A DNA stretch of 64,000 nt from Azospirillum halopraeferens DSM 3675 (GCF_000429625.1 NZ_AUCF01000004.1:248001-312000), one strand, 5' to 3'; positions 1-10,766 are shown, counted from the first letter of the stretch. The notes: generated by a model from the sequence alone, not told the origin. Numbers and translations are program-made.

Positions 1-2273
1 CCGAGCGGGCCCGCGTCACCTTCTCCGGCGCGCCCGATCCCGCGGCTGTGGCGGAGGCGGTGGAGGCCGCCGGCTTCACCGCGGCGGCGGGCGAGGTCGA
101 TCTGCGCATCGACGGGATGACGTGCGCGTCCTGCGTCGGCCGGGTCGAGAAGGCGCTGAAGCGGGTGCCGGGTGTCACCGCCGCCGCCGTTAACCTGGCG
201 ACGGAGCGCGCCCGCGTCACCGGCCACGGCCTGGATGCCGCCCGGCTTGTGGAGGCGGTGGAGTCCGCCGGCTTCGGCGCCGCGGTGCCGGACGAGGAGG
301 ACGTGGCCGTCGCCGCGCCCGACGAGGCCGCGGAGCGCAGCCGCCGCGACCTGCTGCACGTCGCCGCCGCCGGCCTGCTGTCGCTGCCGCTGGTGGCCGG
401 CATGGCCGGGGAGATGCTGGGCTTCGCCGTCATGCCGCCGGGCTGGCTGCAATTCCTGCTGGCGACGCCGGTGCAGTTCTGGCTGGGCCGGCGGTTCTAC
501 GTCGCGGGCTGGAAGGCGGTGCGCGCCGGCACCGGCAACATGGACCTGCTGGTGGCGCTGGGCACCTCGGCCGCCTGGGGCCTCAGCACCTGGATGCTGC
601 TGACCGCCGGCCACGGCGGGCACCCGCCGCTCTATTTCGAAACATCGGCCGTCCTCATCACCTTCGTGCTGCTGGGCAAGTGGCTGGAGGCGCGGGCCAA
701 GGGGCAGACCGCCGCCGCCATCCGGGCGCTGATGGACCTGCGCCCCGACACCGCCCGGCTGCGCCGCAACGGCACCGACGTGGAGGTGCCGGTGGGCCGG
801 GTGCGGGTCGGCGACCTGGTGGTGGTGCGGCCGGGCGAGCGGGTGCCGGTGGACGGCACGGTGGTCGAGGGCAGCGGCAGCATCGACGAGAGCATGCTGA
901 CCGGCGAACCCCTGCCGGTGGAGAAGGGCGAAGGGGCGGCGGTCACCGGCGGCTCCATCGACGTGGACGGGCTGTTCGTGGTGCGCACGACGGCGGTCGG
1001 GGCCGAGACCATGCTGGCGAAGATCGTCCGGCTGGTGGAAGGGGCGCAGGCGTCCAAGGCGCCCATCCAGCGCACCGTCGACCGGGTGTCCGCCGTCTTC
1101 GTGCCGGTGGTGCTGGTGATCGCCGCCGCGACCCTGGCCGGCTGGTGGCTGACCACCGGCCACGCGGAGACGGCCATCATCACGGCGGTGTCGGTGCTGG
1201 TCATCGCCTGCCCCTGCGCGCTGGGCCTTGCCACGCCCACCGCCATCATGGTGGGCACGGGGGCGGCGGCCCGCCACGGCATCCTGATCAAGGACGCCGA
1301 GGCGCTGGAGCGCGCCCACGCGGTGACCGCCGTCGCCTTCGACAAGACCGGTACCCTGACCGAGGGCAAGCCGCGGGTCACCGACCTGGTGCCGGCCGCG
1401 GGGGAGACCCCCGACGGCCTGCTGCACCGGGCCGCCGCGCTCCAGCAGGGCAGCGAGCACCCGCTGGCCCGCGCCGTGCTTGCCCGCGCCGAGGCGAGCG
1501 GGACGGGGGCGGCGGGCGCGCTGACGGACTTCCGGGCGCTGGCCGGGCGCGGCGTCAGCGGCACGGTCGACGGGATCCCCCTGCTGTTCGGCGCCCGCCG
1601 CCTGATGGCCGACCACGGCCTTGCCGACCCGGCGCTGGAGGCACGGGCGGCGACCCTGGAGGCGGCCGGGCGCACCGTATCGTGGCTGGCCGCGACGGGG
1701 CCGCAGGCGCGCGTGCTCGGCCTCGTCGCCTTCGGCGATACGGTGAAGGGGGCGGCCCGCGAGGCGGTGCGGGCGCTGCACGCCCGGGGCATCGCCGCGG
1801 TGATGGTCACCGGCGACAGCCGCGGCGCCGCCGAGGCGGTGGCGAAGGACCTGGGCATCGACCGCGTCGTCGCCGAGGTGCTGCCCGGCGACAAGGCCGA
1901 CGTGGTCGCCGCGCTGAAGCGGGAAGGCCGGGTGGTCGCCATGGTCGGCGACGGCATCAACGACGCCCCGGCGCTCGCCGCCGCCGACGTGGGCATCGCC
2001 ATGGCCACCGGGACGGACGTGGCCATGCACACCGCGGGCGTCACCCTGATGCGCGGCGACCCGGTGCTGGTGTCCGGCGCGCTCGACGTGTCGCGCCGGA
2101 CCTATGCGAAGATCCGGCAGGGGCTGTTCTGGGCCTTCATCTACAACGTCATCGGCCTGCCCCTGGCGGCGTTCGGCTACCTCAGCCCGGTGCTGGCCGG
2201 CGCTGCCATGGCCCTGAGTTCGGTCAGCGTCGTCCTCAACGCCCTCTCCCTGCGGGGCTGGAAGCCGAACTGA
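1..2273 (+). CDS. copA: Copper-translocating P1B-type ATPase, 5' end outside window
   Basis: Inner-membrane ATPase that exports Cu(I) from the cytoplasm. The reading frame is already open at base 3, so the start lies upstream; what remains of a first heavy-metal-associated domain precedes a complete second one with GMTCASC at bases 114-134. Downstream come the actuator loop TGEP (about base 900), the transmembrane metal site CPC in [11 protein letters not shown] (about 1207), the phosphorylation site DKTGTLTEG (about 1341), an SEHPLARAV motif of the nucleotide-binding domain, and GDGINDAP (about 1948). The CPC motif and HMA domains are those of the Cu(I) subgroup rather than Zn/Cd. At least 756 residues are present, close to family length. 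No copper regulator is visible in the window; a terminator follows. Confidence 0.95.
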   Translation, partial: ERARVTFSGAPDPAAVAEAVEAAGFTAAAGEVDLRIDGMTCASCVGRVEKALKRVPGVTAAAVNLATERARVTGHGLDAARLVEAVESAGFGAAVPDEEDVAVAAPDEAAERSRRDLLHVAAAGLLSLPLVAGMAGEMLGFAVMPPGWLQFLLATPVQFWLGRRFYVAGWKAVRAGTGNMDLLVALGTSAAWGLSTWMLLTAGHGGHPPLYFETSAVLITFVLLGKWLEARAKGQTAAAIRALMDLRPDTARLRRNGTDVEVPVGRVRVGDLVVVRPGERVPVDGTVVEGSGSIDESMLTGEPLPVEKGEGAAVTGGSIDVDGLFVVRTTAVGAETMLAKIVRLVEGAQASKAPIQRTVDRVSAVFVPVVLVIAAATLAGWWLTTGHAETAIITAVSVLVIACPCALGLATPTAIMVGTGAAARHGILIKDAEALERAHAVTAVAFDKTGTLTEGKPRVTDLVPAAGETPDGLLHRAAALQQGSEHPLARAVLARAEASGTGAAGALTDFRALAGRGVSGTVDGIPLLFGARRLMADHGLADPALEARAATLEAAGRTVSWLAATGPQARVLGLVAFGDTVKGAAREAVRALHARGIAAVMVTGDSRGAAEAVAKDLGIDRVVAEVLPGDKADVVAALKREGRVVAMVGDGINDAPALAAADVGIAMATGTDVAMHTAGVTLMRGDPVLVSGALDVSRRTYAKIRQGLFWAFIYNVIGLPLAAFGYLSPVLAGAAMALSSVSVVLNALSLRGWKPN

Positions 2274-2379
2274 CGGCAACGCGGCCATTGCGTCGCCGGC
2301 CGATGCGACATATGGTCGCGGGACGTTCCGATGGTCCCCCATCGCAACGTGGATGGTGTTTCGATCGATCAGCCCTTGC

Positions 2380-2408
2380 GGCCCGCCCTTCGGGGCGGGC
2401 CGATTTTT
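2380..2408 (+). terminator. Rho-independent terminator after copA
   Basis: A 9-base-pair GC stem (arms 2380-2388 and 2393-2401) with a TTCG tetraloop is followed by GATTTTT on the plus strand. It lies between copA and the convergent LysR gene. Confidence 0.85.
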
Positions 2409-2422
2409 GTCGGGGCAGGGGA

Positions 2423-3304
2423 TCAAATGGCCGCTTGCGCCTGCACGATGGTGCGCAGCCAGGCGCGGAAGCCGGCGAAGCCGGGGGACTCGCGGCGGGA
2501 CGGCCGGTACACCAGGTACCAGGAACGGCCCATGGGCACCGCCTGCGGGACGGGGATGACCAGACGGCCGGCCGCCAGGTCGTCGGCGATGTAGGGCTCC
2601 GCCCCCGGGGCCACGCCCACCCCGTCGATGGCGGCCTGCAGCGCCATGGCGTAGCTGCCGAAGGACAGGCCCTTGGCGGTCGGCGGCGGCAGGCCGGCGG
2701 CGGCGAACCAGCGGGGCCAGTCGTCGGCCCAGTGGGACACCGACAGCAGCGTTGCTTCCCGCAGGTCCTCCGGCCGGCGCAGGGTGCGGGCCAGGGCCGG
2801 GGCGCAGACCGGCACCATGGTGGCGGTGAACAGCCGTTCCACCTCGTACCCCGGCCAATGGCCGTCGCCCAGCAGCACCGCGCAGGTCCAGTCGTCGCGG
2901 ATGGGCTGGCCGGCCCCGCCGGTGGCGATGCGCACCTCCACCTCCGGATGCTCCGCGTGGAACACCGCCAGGCGGGGGATCAGCCAGCGCACCGCGAAGG
3001 TGGCGCCCACGCCGATGGTCAGCACCGGCCCGCCGCGCATGGCCATGACAGCCTCCACGCTGCGCGCCAGGGTGTCGAAGGCGTCGCTCAGCCCCGGCTG
3101 CAACGCCCGCCCCCGGTCCGTCAGCGCCAGGGCGTTGGCCCGGCGCTCGAACAGAGGCGCGCCCAGCCACTCCTCCAGCAGGCGCACCATGCGGCTGACG
3201 GCCGCCTGGGTGACGTTCAGTTCCGCCGCCGCCCCCGTGAAGCTGCCGTGGCGGGCCGCCGCCTCGAAGGCGCGCAGGGCGTTCAGCGAGGGCAGGCGCC
3301 GCAT
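2423..3304 (-). CDS. LysR-family transcriptional regulator, GcvA-like
   Basis: DNA-binding regulator of 293 residues. Residues 1-65 are a LysR winged helix-turn-helix (LNALRAFEAAARHGSF then NVTQAAVSRMVRLLEE), closest in wording to the GcvA subgroup. Residues about 90-290 form the periplasmic-binding-like effector domain. The gene is divergent from a TauE/SafE exporter, with 122 bases between the two starts, so that exporter is the natural target; this is inference from position. The effector is not deducible. Confidence 0.9.
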   Translation of the reverse strand: MRRLPSLNALRAFEAAARHGSFTGAAAELNVTQAAVSRMVRLLEEWLGAPLFERRANALALTDRGRALQPGLSDAFDTLARSVEAVMAMRGGPVLTIGVGATFAVRWLIPRLAVFHAEHPEVEVRIATGGAGQPIRDDWTCAVLLGDGHWPGYEVERLFTATMVPVCAPALARTLRRPEDLREATLLSVSHWADDWPRWFAAAGLPPPTAKGLSFGSYAMALQAAIDGVGVAPGAEPYIADDLAAGRLVIPVPQAVPMGRSWYLVYRPSRRESPGFAGFRAWLRTIVQAQAAI

Positions 3305-3426
3305 TCCCGAACCTCCGCTCAGGCCAACATTTCCTTGGGGTCAGCATCAGGGAATGCCGTTTGCGGCGCAAGCGCCGCGGTGCCACCCTTCGTGTACCGC
3401 TTCAAGAAAAACTTCGGTGACCCGCG

Positions 3427-4191
3427 ATGCTGACGCTTCCCCTGGCGATGGGGCTCGGCCTGGCCGTCGTCGCGACCTCGTTCCTCTCCGGCCTGTTCGG
3501 CATGGCCGGCGGCATGGTGCTGATGGGCGTGCTGCTGATGATGCTGCCGGTCGGCGCGGCGATGCTGCTGCACGGCATCACCCAGATGACGGCCAACGGC
3601 TGGCGCGCCTGGCTGTGGCGCCGGCACATCCGCTGGGGGATCGTCGGGCGCTTCCTGGCGGGCGGCAGCGTGGCGGTCGCCGTCTTCGCGCTGCTCGCCT
3701 ACGTCCCCGGCCGGGCGGTGTCGCTGATCGTGCTGGGCCTGTCGCCGTTCCTGGCGCTGGCGATCCCCGGGCGGTGGTCGCCCGACGTCACGCGGCGCGG
3801 CCATGCGGAGACGGCCGGCGTGCTGTGCATGGGCATCCAGCTCGTCGCCGGCATCTCCGGCCCGCTGCTGGACGCCTTCTTCGTGCGCACCGGCCTGACG
3901 CGCCAGAGCATCGTCGCCACCAAGGCGGCCGTGCAGGTGGCCGGGCACCTGGTCAAGGTGGTCTATTTCGGCGCGCTCGCCTCCGGTGCGGCGGCGGAGG
4001 CGGTGACCCTGCCGGCCGTCGCGCTGTGCGTCGCCATGGCGGTCCTCGGCACCACGCTGGCGCGCGGCGTCCTGGAGGCCATGAGCGACGCCCGGTTCCG
4101 CACCTGGAGCCAGCGCCTGATCACGCTGGCCGGGGCGGTCTACCTGGGCCAGGGCGTGTTCCTGCTGGTGGCTCCGCTGGTGGCACCGTGA
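3427..4191 (+). CDS. TauE/SafE-family membrane transporter
   Basis: Integral inner-membrane protein of 254 residues with about eight hydrophobic segments. The N-terminal SFLSGLFGMAGGMVLMG segment is the glycine-rich hallmark of the TauE/SafE (DUF81) family, whose characterised members export sulfite, sulfoacetate or related organosulfur anions. Substrate here is unknown. It is divergent from the LysR gene, and its stop abuts base-for-base the stop of the convergent luciferase-like gene, with no terminator between. Confidence 0.85.
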   Translation: MLTLPLAMGLGLAVVATSFLSGLFGMAGGMVLMGVLLMMLPVGAAMLLHGITQMTANGWRAWLWRRHIRWGIVGRFLAGGSVAVAVFALLAYVPGRAVSLIVLGLSPFLALAIPGRWSPDVTRRGHAETAGVLCMGIQLVAGISGPLLDAFFVRTGLTRQSIVATKAAVQVAGHLVKVVYFGALASGAAAEAVTLPAVALCVAMAVLGTTLARGVLEAMSDARFRTWSQRLITLAGAVYLGQGVFLLVAPLVAP

Positions 4192-5193
4192 TCACGCGCC
4201 GCCGCCGGCCCACGCGGCGTCCAGCAGCTCGTACGAGCGCACGCGGGCGGCGTGGTCGTGGACCGCGGTGGCGACCATCAGCTCATCGGCGCCCACCCGG
4301 CGGGCGAACGCCTCCAGGTCGCGGCGCACCGCGTCGGGCGTGCCGACGAAGGAGCAGGCGAGCATGCCCGAGGCGTGCGCCTTCTCCATGGGCGTCCAAT
4401 AGCCCTCGATGTCGTCGATGGGGGGCGGCAGTTCCCGCCGGGTGCCGCGGACCATGTTGGTGAACGCCTGCTGGAGCGAGGTGAACAGCCGCCGCGCCTC
4501 GGCCGCGGTGTCGGCGCACACCACGTTGACGCCGACCATGGCGCGGGGCGTGCGCTGCTGCGCCGACGGGCGGAAGGTGTCGCGGTAGAGCGCCAGCGCC
4601 GGTTCCAGCGCGTCGGGCGCGAAGTGGGACGCGAAGGCGTAGGGCAGGCCGAGCATGGCCGCGAGCTGCGCCCCGAACAGGCTGGAGCCGAGGATCCACA
4701 GCGGCACCTCCGTGCCGGTCCCCGGCACCGCCTGCACCCGCTGCCCCGGCTGCAACGGTCCCAGCAGGGCCTGCAGCTCCAGCACGTCGTCGGGGAAGCG
4801 CTCGGCCGTCGCGGGGTCGCGGCGCAGGGCGCGCAGCGTCATCTGGTCGGTGCCCGGTGCCCGCCCCAGGCCCAGGTCGATGCGGCCGGGGTGGAGCGAG
4901 GCGAGGGTCCCGAACTGCTCGGCGATCACCAGGGGGGAGTGGTTGGGCAGCATGATGCCGCCGGCGCCGACCCGGATGCGCCGGGTGCCGGCCGCGACGT
5001 GGGCGATCACCACCGACGTGGCGGCGCTGGCGATGCCGACCATGTTGTGGTGCTCGGCCAGCCAATAGCGGACATAGCCCAGGCGGTCGGCGTGCTGCGC
5101 CAGGTCCAGCGTGTTGCGCAGGGCGTCGGCCGGGGTGAACCCCAGCGGCACCGGGGCCAGGTCGAGGATGGAGAGCGGGGGCGGGGGACTCAT
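4192..5193 (-). CDS. LLM-class flavin-dependent oxidoreductase (luciferase-like)
   Basis: Predicted FMN/F420-type monooxygenase of 333 residues. The start motif [20 protein letters not shown], the WLAEHHNM segment, [20 protein letters not shown] and [10 protein letters not shown] are hallmarks of the bacterial luciferase-like subgroup that lacks a fixed substrate assignment. The ATG at 5193 overlaps the msrB stop (ATGA), so the two are translationally coupled; this start was chosen for that reason over the much longer open frame upstream. Pairing with MsrB suggests an oxidative-stress context, but no substrate can be inferred. Confidence 0.9.
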   Translation of the reverse strand: MSPPPPLSILDLAPVPLGFTPADALRNTLDLAQHADRLGYVRYWLAEHHNMVGIASAATSVVIAHVAAGTRRIRVGAGGIMLPNHSPLVIAEQFGTLASLHPGRIDLGLGRAPGTDQMTLRALRRDPATAERFPDDVLELQALLGPLQPGQRVQAVPGTGTEVPLWILGSSLFGAQLAAMLGLPYAFASHFAPDALEPALALYRDTFRPSAQQRTPRAMVGVNVVCADTAAEARRLFTSLQQAFTNMVRGTRRELPPPIDDIEGYWTPMEKAHASGMLACSFVGTPDAVRRDLEAFARRVGADELMVATAVHDHAARVRSYELLDAAWAGGGA

Positions 5194-5669
5194 GCCTCGG
5201 GCAGTCCTTCGGGCAGCGGCTCGCCGTCGGGGACGAAGGCGAGCGAGACGGAGTTGATGCAGAAGCGCAGGCCGGTGGGCGGCGGCCCGTCGGGGAAGAC
5301 GTGGCCCTGGTGGCTGCCGCAGCGGGCGCACAGCGTCTCCACCCGCACCATGCCGTAGCTGTTGTCCTGCTTCAGCGCCACATGCGCCTTGTCGAACGGG
5401 GAATGGAAGCTGGGCCAGCCGGTGCCGGAGTCGAACTTCGTCCCCGCACGGAACAGCGGCAGGCCGCAGAGCTTGCAGCAGTAGGTGCCCGGCTGCTTGT
5501 TGCCCAGCAGGCCGCCGCAGAACGGCGCCTCCGTGCCGTGGCGCAGCAGGACCTCGCGCTCCTCCTCCGTCAGCCGCGCTTCCAGCCTCCGCCGCAGCTC
5601 CGGCGAGGGCGGCGTCAGGTCGAAGCCGGAGGGGGAGAGGGCGGGTGTCCCCGCGGGTGTCGTCGTCAT
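5190..5669 (-). CDS. msrB: Peptide-methionine (R)-S-oxide reductase MsrB
   Basis: Cytoplasmic enzyme that reduces methionine-R-sulfoxide in proteins using thioredoxin. 159 residues, typical length, no signal peptide. The zinc-binding CxxC pairs are CCKLC and CARC; GTGWPSF is the family core; the catalytic cysteine is in RFCINSVSL near the C terminus. The ATG at 5669 has an AAGGA ribosome site about 8 bases upstream. First gene of a two-gene unit with the luciferase-like oxidoreductase. Confidence 0.95.
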   Translation of the reverse strand: MTTTPAGTPALSPSGFDLTPPSPELRRRLEARLTEEEREVLLRHGTEAPFCGGLLGNKQPGTYCCKLCGLPLFRAGTKFDSGTGWPSFHSPFDKAHVALKQDNSYGMVRVETLCARCGSHQGHVFPDGPPPTGLRFCINSVSLAFVPDGEPLPEGLPEA

Positions 5670-5764
5670 CGCTGGTGTCCTTCTCGTCCGTCGCCCGGCG
5701 CGGACGGCACCGGCCGGGACCCCATACCAGATAGGGCGGCCGGCCGGGGAGGGAACGGCGGCCC

Positions 5765-5793
5765 TTGACACCGCGGTGCACTCCCGCTACAGA
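5765..5793 (+). promoter_or_regulatory. Housekeeping-type promoter for lysS
   Basis: A perfect TTGACA (5765-5770) is followed after 17 bases by TACAGA (5788-5793). Transcription would start near 5800, leaving a leader of about 185 bases before lysS. It sits between the divergent msrB and lysS genes. Confidence 0.6.
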
Positions 5794-5814
5794 GCGCATC
5801 TCTTCCGACATCGG

Positions 5815-5877
5815 ATGCAATTCATGGTCGGGTTCACTCTCCTCTGCGGTGCCGCGCGCGGGCGAAAGCGCGGCTGA
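5815..5877 (+). CDS. Possible leader peptide before lysS
   Basis: A 20-codon frame starting at ATG 5815 (a second ATG is at 5824) ends in a basic stretch RGRKRG and stops 7 bases before a strong hairpin. Position and size suit a transcription-attenuation leader peptide, but only one lysine codon is present and no good ribosome site was seen. It may be a chance frame. Confidence 0.3.
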   Translation: MQFMVGFTLLCGAARGRKRG

Positions 5878-5884
5878 ACGGGAC

Positions 5885-5909
5885 GCCCTCACCCTCCGGC
5901 GGTGAGGGC
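5885..5909 (+). terminator. Attenuator-like hairpin in the lysS leader
   Basis: A perfect 9-base-pair stem (GCCCTCACC / GGTGAGGGC) with a 7-base loop is followed by CGTTCCGTT, a weak U-tract. It lies between the predicted promoter and the lysS start, so it would act on lysS transcription rather than end another gene. Confidence 0.5.
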
Positions 5910-5985
5910 CGTTCCGTTCGGACGCCCGGTTCCGCCGTCCGGGCGGGACCAATCCCCGCCCCCGTTCCGCACCATCGAGACGAGA

Positions 5986-7470
5986 GTGACCGTGACCAAT
6001 CCCTGCGATGTCTTCGCGGCGCGCCGTGCGCGCCTGCATGCCCTGGAAGCCGCGGGCGTGTGCGCCTATCCCGCCGGCGCCGCCCCCGCCCGTGTCCACG
6101 CCGCCCGGCTGCACGCCGCCCACGCCGCCCTGGCGGCCGGACAGGAGCACCCCGAAGCCGTGGTGACCGTGGCCGGGCGCATCCGCGCCGTCCGCAACTC
6201 CGGCCTGTTCATGGACCTGAGCGACGAGTCCGGCACCATCCAACTGTTCGCGGATCGCGACCGCCCCGTTGCCCCCGGCGCCCTGCCGCCGGGGGACGTT
6301 CAGCTCGGCGACGTGGTGGAGGCGCACGGGCACGTGCGCCGGACGGCGCGCGGCGAACTGTCGGTGGCGGTTCACTCCCTGCGCCTGCTGGCCGCCAACC
6401 TGCACCCGCTGCCCGACCGCCGGGCCGGCCTCAGGGACACCGAGATCCGCTACCGCCGCCGCTATCTGGACATGCTGGCGACCCCGGAGACGGTGCGGAC
6501 GCTGCGCACCCGTTCCGCCGTCGTGTCCGCCCTGCGCCGCGCCCTGGAGACCGGCGATTACCTGGAGGTGGAGACGCCGATGCTGCACGGCGTCCCCGGC
6601 GGCGCCACGGCGCGCCCCTTCCGCACCCGGCACAACGCCCTGGGGCGGGAAATGCACCTGCGCATCGCGCCCGAGCTGCACCTGAAGAGGCTGCTGGTGG
6701 GCGGGCTGGAACGGGTGTTCGAGATGAACCGCTGCTTCCGCAATGAAGGATTGAGTGTCCGCCACGATCCCGAGTTCACGACCCTGGAGGTCTACCGCGC
6801 CTATGCCGACGGCGCGGCCATGATGGACCTGGCCGGGGCGTTGCTGCGCACGGCGGCCGCGGCGGCGGGCTTTCCCGACGGGCGCGTGCCGTTCGGCGGG
6901 CGCACGCTGGACTTCGGCGGCCCCATCCCGGCCGCGGCGATGCACGATCTCGTGCGCGGGGCGACCGGCATCGACTTCCCGGCGCTCGACCCCGCCCGGG
7001 CGATGGCGGAGGCGGTTCGCCTGGGTGCGCCGCCGGCGGAGGCCGGCGGGCCGCGGACGTGGGGCCACGCGCTGGAGTGGGTGTTCGGTGCCGTCGTCGA
7101 ACCGACGCTGGTCCGGCCCACCTTCGTGACGGCGCTGCCGCTGGACGTGTCGCCGCTGGCCCGCGCCTCGGACGACGATCCGCGGCTGGCCGACCGGTTC
7201 GAGCTGTACGCCAACGGCTGGGAGCTGGCCAACGGGTTCACCGAACTGGCCGACCCGCGCGAGCAGCGCCGCCGCTTCGAGGCGCAGGCGGCCGCGGCCC
7301 GGGCCGGCGACGAGGAGGCCATGGGGCTGGACGAAGACTACCTGACCGCGCTGGAGGTCGGGCTGCCGCCCGCCGGCGGCCTGGGCATCGGCATCGATCG
7401 CCTGGTCATGCTGCTGACCGGCAGCCCCGCCATCCGCGACGTCATCGCCTTTCCGACGCTCCGGGACTGA
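5986..7470 (+). CDS. lysS: Class II lysyl-tRNA synthetase
   Basis: Charges tRNA-Lys in the cytoplasm. 494 residues: an N-terminal OB-fold anticodon-binding domain (about 40-150), then the class II core with motif 2 in [16 protein letters not shown], the substrate pocket in ELANGFTEL, and motif 3 [15 protein letters not shown] near the C terminus. The OB domain separates it from the shorter EpmA/GenX paralog. The start is GTG 5986 or GTG 5992 two codons later; a GAGACGA site precedes both and spacing favours the second. Alphaproteobacteria usually carry the unrelated class I enzyme LysK, so this gene is unusual for the inferred lineage. Confidence 0.9.
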   Translation: MTVTNPCDVFAARRARLHALEAAGVCAYPAGAAPARVHAARLHAAHAALAAGQEHPEAVVTVAGRIRAVRNSGLFMDLSDESGTIQLFADRDRPVAPGALPPGDVQLGDVVEAHGHVRRTARGELSVAVHSLRLLAANLHPLPDRRAGLRDTEIRYRRRYLDMLATPETVRTLRTRSAVVSALRRALETGDYLEVETPMLHGVPGGATARPFRTRHNALGREMHLRIAPELHLKRLLVGGLERVFEMNRCFRNEGLSVRHDPEFTTLEVYRAYADGAAMMDLAGALLRTAAAAAGFPDGRVPFGGRTLDFGGPIPAAAMHDLVRGATGIDFPALDPARAMAEAVRLGAPPAEAGGPRTWGHALEWVFGAVVEPTLVRPTFVTALPLDVSPLARASDDDPRLADRFELYANGWELANGFTELADPREQRRRFEAQAAAARAGDEEAMGLDEDYLTALEVGLPPAGGLGIGIDRLVMLLTGSPAIRDVIAFPTLRD

Positions 7471-7500
7471 CGGGCGCACCCGGCGTTGGCGCGTTGCCAG

Positions 7501-7537
7501 GGGGCCGCCGTTCTGCCAGAACGGCCCCTTCCTTCCG
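7501..7537 (+). terminator. Terminator after lysS
   Basis: An interrupted inverted repeat (GGGGCC...GTTCT / AGAAC...GGCCCC, 7501-7528) is followed by TTCCTTCC. It separates lysS from the helicase gene. Confidence 0.6.
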
Positions 7538-7548
7538 GAGACGCGCCC

Positions 7549-9741
7549 ATGCCGCTGCCCGACGCCGACCCGCATTTGGTCTTCGACCTCGCCCGCGCCC
7601 ATCCCGAGGTGGTGCCGCTGGCCGACACCGGCTGTGCGCGGGTGGAGCACGCGGCGGCCCGCGGCCTGGTGCCGCTGGGCCTGCCGCTGCCCAAGGGGAA
7701 GCGTGACCTGCTGGTGACGGCCGAACGGCGCGACGCGGTGGTGCGGGAGATCGAAGGCGCGCTGGACCGGGCAACCCGGCGCGACGCCCTGCTGGCGCAG
7801 GGGCGGCGGGCGCTGGCCGGATCCCCGGTGGCGCTGACCGCCGCACCGGACCGCACCCGGGTGCGCGCCGTCCTGGCCGACGCCCTGCCGTGGCCGGGCC
7901 TGCCCGCACCGGTGCGCCTGGAGGTGGCGCGCCTCCTCGACCCGCTGGAGCTGGCCGGCGCCGACGACGCCGATCTGGCGGTGCGGCTGGAGAACGATCC
8001 GCCCCTTCGCGCGGCCATGGAGGCGGCCCTGTCGCGGGTCGCGGCGCGCCTGCGCGCCTTCGCCGACGATGCCGGCCCCGCCGTGGACGCCTGGACCTTC
8101 GAGGCGCTGGCCGACCGGCTGCACCGGGCGGCGCGCAACCGCCCCGACCCGGACGAGCTGCTGGAGCGCTGGGAGCGGGAATACGACACCTGGCGGCGGG
8201 AACGGGCGGAGGCGCGCGGCCGGGCCTATGTGGACCGCCATTTCGATTTCGCCCGGTTCGAACGGCTGTTCCCCGTGGCCCGCGGCATGGGGCGGCGGCT
8301 GGTGCTGGTGATCGGCCCCACCAACTCCGGCAAGACGCACCGCGCCATCGCCGCGCTGAAGGCGGCGCGCGACGGCGTCTACCTCGCCCCTCTGCGCCTG
8401 CTGGCGCTGGAGGTGATGGAGCGTCTCAACGCCGAGGGCACCCCCACCACCCTGCTGACCGGGGAGGAGGAGCTGCGCACCCCCGGCGCCCGCCACACCG
8501 CGTCCACCATCGAGATGCTGGACCCCGACCGGCCGGTCGCCGTGGCGGTGATCGACGAGGTGCAGATGCTGGCCGACCCCGACCGCGGCTGGGCCTGGAC
8601 CGCCGCCCTGATCGGTGCGCCCGCCGACACCGTCTACGCGCTGGGCGCGCCGGAGGTGCGGCCGCTGGTGGAGCGCATCGCCGCCCATCTCGGCGAGCCG
8701 CTGGAGGTGGTGGAGCTGGAGCGCAAGACCCCGCTGACCCTGCTGGAACGGCGGCTGGAGTGGGACGAGGTGGCGGCCGGCGACGCCCTGATCGCCTTTT
8801 CGCGGCGCGAGGTGCACGCCGTGCGCGACACGCTGCTGGCCCGCGGCCTGTCGGTGGCGGCGGTCTACGGCGCGCTGGCCCCGGCGGTGCGGCGGCGGGA
8901 GGCGGCGCGCTTCACGGCGGGCGAGGCGGACGTGGTGGTCGCCACCGACGCCATCGGCATGGGCCTGAACCTGCCGTGCCGGCGCGTCCTGTTCACCGCC
9001 CTGGAGAAGTACGACGGCAGCGCCGTGCGCCCCCTGACCGCCACCGAGGTGCGCCAGATCGCCGGCCGCGCCGGCCGCTTCGGCAAGCACGAGGCCGGGG
9101 AGTTCGGCGTGGTCGCCCGCGGCACGCCGCAGGCGTTGCGCCGGCTGCTCGACCAGGCCGACCCGCGCCTGCGCCCCGACGCGCCGCTGACGGTGCGCCC
9201 GTCGCGGGCCATGCTGGCGCGGCTGGCGGAGCATCTGGGCAGCGACGCGGTGACGCTGCTGGTCGACAGCTTCGCCGTCGCCCGCACCGCCGGTTCGCCC
9301 TACCGGGTCGGCGACCTGTCGGGCCTGCGGCGGCTGGCGGCGATGCTGGACGCCCGGCGTCTGGCGCTGGCCGTGAAGCTCGACCTGCTGCTCGCCCCCG
9401 CCGACCTCGACGAGGAGGCGGAGGTGCGCGTGCTCGGCGCCATCCTCGACGCGGTGGAGCAGGGGGTGCCGCTGCCGCTCGGCCGAGTCGTGCCGGCCGA
9501 CCCGGCCGGGCTGGACGCCGCGGCGCTGGAGGGTCTGTCGCGGGCCTGCGACCTCTATTTCTGGGCGGCGCGCAAGGTGCCGGACGCGCTGCCCGACCGC
9601 GATCTGGTGCGCGCCCGGCGCGACGCCATCGGCCGGCGCCTGTCGGAGCTGCTGGCCTCGCGCGCCCGCCGGCGCGAGCCGCCGCCGGCCGCGGGATTCC
9701 GCGGCGCACCGCGCAAGCGCTACGGCCCGCGGCGGCGCTAG
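7549..9741 (+). CDS. SUV3-like DExH RNA/DNA helicase
   Basis: Predicted ATP-dependent helicase of 730 residues. An unassigned N-terminal region of about 240 residues precedes the motor: Walker [19 protein letters not shown] in place of DEAD, then [17 protein letters not shown] (motif V) and [11 protein letters not shown] (motif VI). The TNSGKT Walker A and DEVQ box are those of the SUV3 family, whose mitochondrial members unwind RNA with an exonuclease; the bacterial role is not established. The ATG at 7549 has a GGAG site 8 bases upstream and excludes a 21-residue extension in the same frame. Confidence 0.85.
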   Translation: MPLPDADPHLVFDLARAHPEVVPLADTGCARVEHAAARGLVPLGLPLPKGKRDLLVTAERRDAVVREIEGALDRATRRDALLAQGRRALAGSPVALTAAPDRTRVRAVLADALPWPGLPAPVRLEVARLLDPLELAGADDADLAVRLENDPPLRAAMEAALSRVAARLRAFADDAGPAVDAWTFEALADRLHRAARNRPDPDELLERWEREYDTWRRERAEARGRAYVDRHFDFARFERLFPVARGMGRRLVLVIGPTNSGKTHRAIAALKAARDGVYLAPLRLLALEVMERLNAEGTPTTLLTGEEELRTPGARHTASTIEMLDPDRPVAVAVIDEVQMLADPDRGWAWTAALIGAPADTVYALGAPEVRPLVERIAAHLGEPLEVVELERKTPLTLLERRLEWDEVAAGDALIAFSRREVHAVRDTLLARGLSVAAVYGALAPAVRRREAARFTAGEADVVVATDAIGMGLNLPCRRVLFTALEKYDGSAVRPLTATEVRQIAGRAGRFGKHEAGEFGVVARGTPQALRRLLDQADPRLRPDAPLTVRPSRAMLARLAEHLGSDAVTLLVDSFAVARTAGSPYRVGDLSGLRRLAAMLDARRLALAVKLDLLLAPADLDEEAEVRVLGAILDAVEQGVPLPLGRVVPADPAGLDAAALEGLSRACDLYFWAARKVPDALPDRDLVRARRDAIGRRLSELLASRARRREPPPAAGFRGAPRKRYGPRRR

Positions 9742-9819
9742 CGCGAAGAGGCTTGCCGGCCGGCTGTTGCTGCGGCACCGTCCGGCCGCCGTTCATGCCA
9801 AGGGGGAATCGGACATCAG

Positions 9820-10725
9820 ATGAGCGACGGAGCGTTTTTCGCCCGCTGGGGGACCTGGATCGAAAGCCCGCCCATTCAGCGCATCATCACAGTCCTGATC
9901 GTGATCAACGCCATTATTCTGGGCCTGGACACCTCGCCCACGGCGGTGGCCGCCGCCGGCGGCCTGCTGCGGGTGGTCGACGTGGCCATCCTGGCCGTCT
10001 TCGTGGTGGAACTGACCATCCGCATCGGGTACCGCCGCGCCTCGTTCTTCCGCGACGGCTGGAACGTCTTCGACTTTCTCGTCGTGGCCATCGCCCTGCT
10101 GCCGGTGGTGCCCGGCCTTTCGGTGCTGCGCGCCCTGCGCGTGCTGCGCGTGCTGCGCCTGATCACCGCCTCGCCGCGGCTGAAGCTGGTGGTGCGGGCG
10201 CTGCTGGCCTCCCTGCCGGGGCTGGGGGCCATCGCCATGCTGCTGTCCCTGCTGTTCTACGTGGCGGCGGTGATCGCCACCAACCTCTTCGGGGCGCAGT
10301 TCGACGAATGGTTCGGCACGCTCGGCCGCTCCATCTACACGCTGTTCCAGGTGATGACCCTGGAAAGCTGGTCCATGGGCATCGTCCGGCCGGTCATGGA
10401 GCAGATGCCGTGGGCGTGGCTGTTCTTCGTGCCCTTCATCATGGTGGCGACCTTCACCATGCTGAACCTGTTCATCGCCATCATCGTCGGCGCCATGCAG
10501 AACGCCACGGAGATGGAGCGGCAGGAGACGGAAGAGGCGATCAAGGCCGCCGCCCACGCCGAGGGCGAGGCGGTTGTGGAGGCCGTGCACGACGACACCG
10601 CGGCGGTGAAGGCCGCCTCCCACGCGGACAGCGAGGCGCTGATGGCGGAGATCCGCGCCCTGCGGGCCGACGTCGCGGCCCTGCGCGGGGCGCTGGCGGA
10701 ACACCGCCCGATGTCGGCGGAATGA
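9820..10725 (+). CDS. BacNav-type voltage-gated ion channel
   Basis: Six-transmembrane, one-domain channel of 301 residues. S1-S3 lie within residues 20-95. S4 carries regularly spaced arginines (LSVLRALRVLRVLRLI, about 103-118). The pore loop has the filter TLESWS, matching the TLESWAS of the sodium channel NaChBac. S6 is FIMVATFTMLNLFIAIIVGAM. The C-terminal tail is a predicted coiled coil that would tetramerise the channel, with AEGEA / ADSEA-type repeats. No operon partner is apparent. Sodium selectivity is inferred from the filter. Confidence 0.92.
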   Translation: MSDGAFFARWGTWIESPPIQRIITVLIVINAIILGLDTSPTAVAAAGGLLRVVDVAILAVFVVELTIRIGYRRASFFRDGWNVFDFLVVAIALLPVVPGLSVLRALRVLRVLRLITASPRLKLVVRALLASLPGLGAIAMLLSLLFYVAAVIATNLFGAQFDEWFGTLGRSIYTLFQVMTLESWSMGIVRPVMEQMPWAWLFFVPFIMVATFTMLNLFIAIIVGAMQNATEMERQETEEAIKAAAHAEGEAVVEAVHDDTAAVKAASHADSEALMAEIRALRADVAALRGALAEHRPMSAE

Positions 10726-10735
10726 CCGGAACCGG

Positions 10736-10766
10736 GGGCGCCGGACGGCCGGTCCGGCGCCCTTGA
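10736..10766 (+). terminator. Terminator after the ion channel gene
   Basis: A perfect 11-base-pair stem (GGGCGCCGGAC at 10736-10746, GTCCGGCGCCC at 10752-10762) with a 5-base loop, followed by TTGAT. The U-tract is short. Confidence 0.6.

Noticed and set aside
680..3433. 917-codon frame over copA and the LysR gene
   Set aside because: Arg/Gly/Ala-rich low-complexity translation, off-frame shadow of copA.
5815..5909. Lysine riboswitch or T-box before lysS
   Set aside because: None of the conserved lysine riboswitch or T-box sequence elements is present; only a leader frame and one hairpin are visible.
4192..9234. Minus-strand open frame of 1680 codons spanning several genes
   Set aside because: Only its last 333 codons (luciferase-like enzyme) show family motifs; the rest is antisense to lysS and the helicase and stays open because stop codons are rare in such GC-rich DNA.
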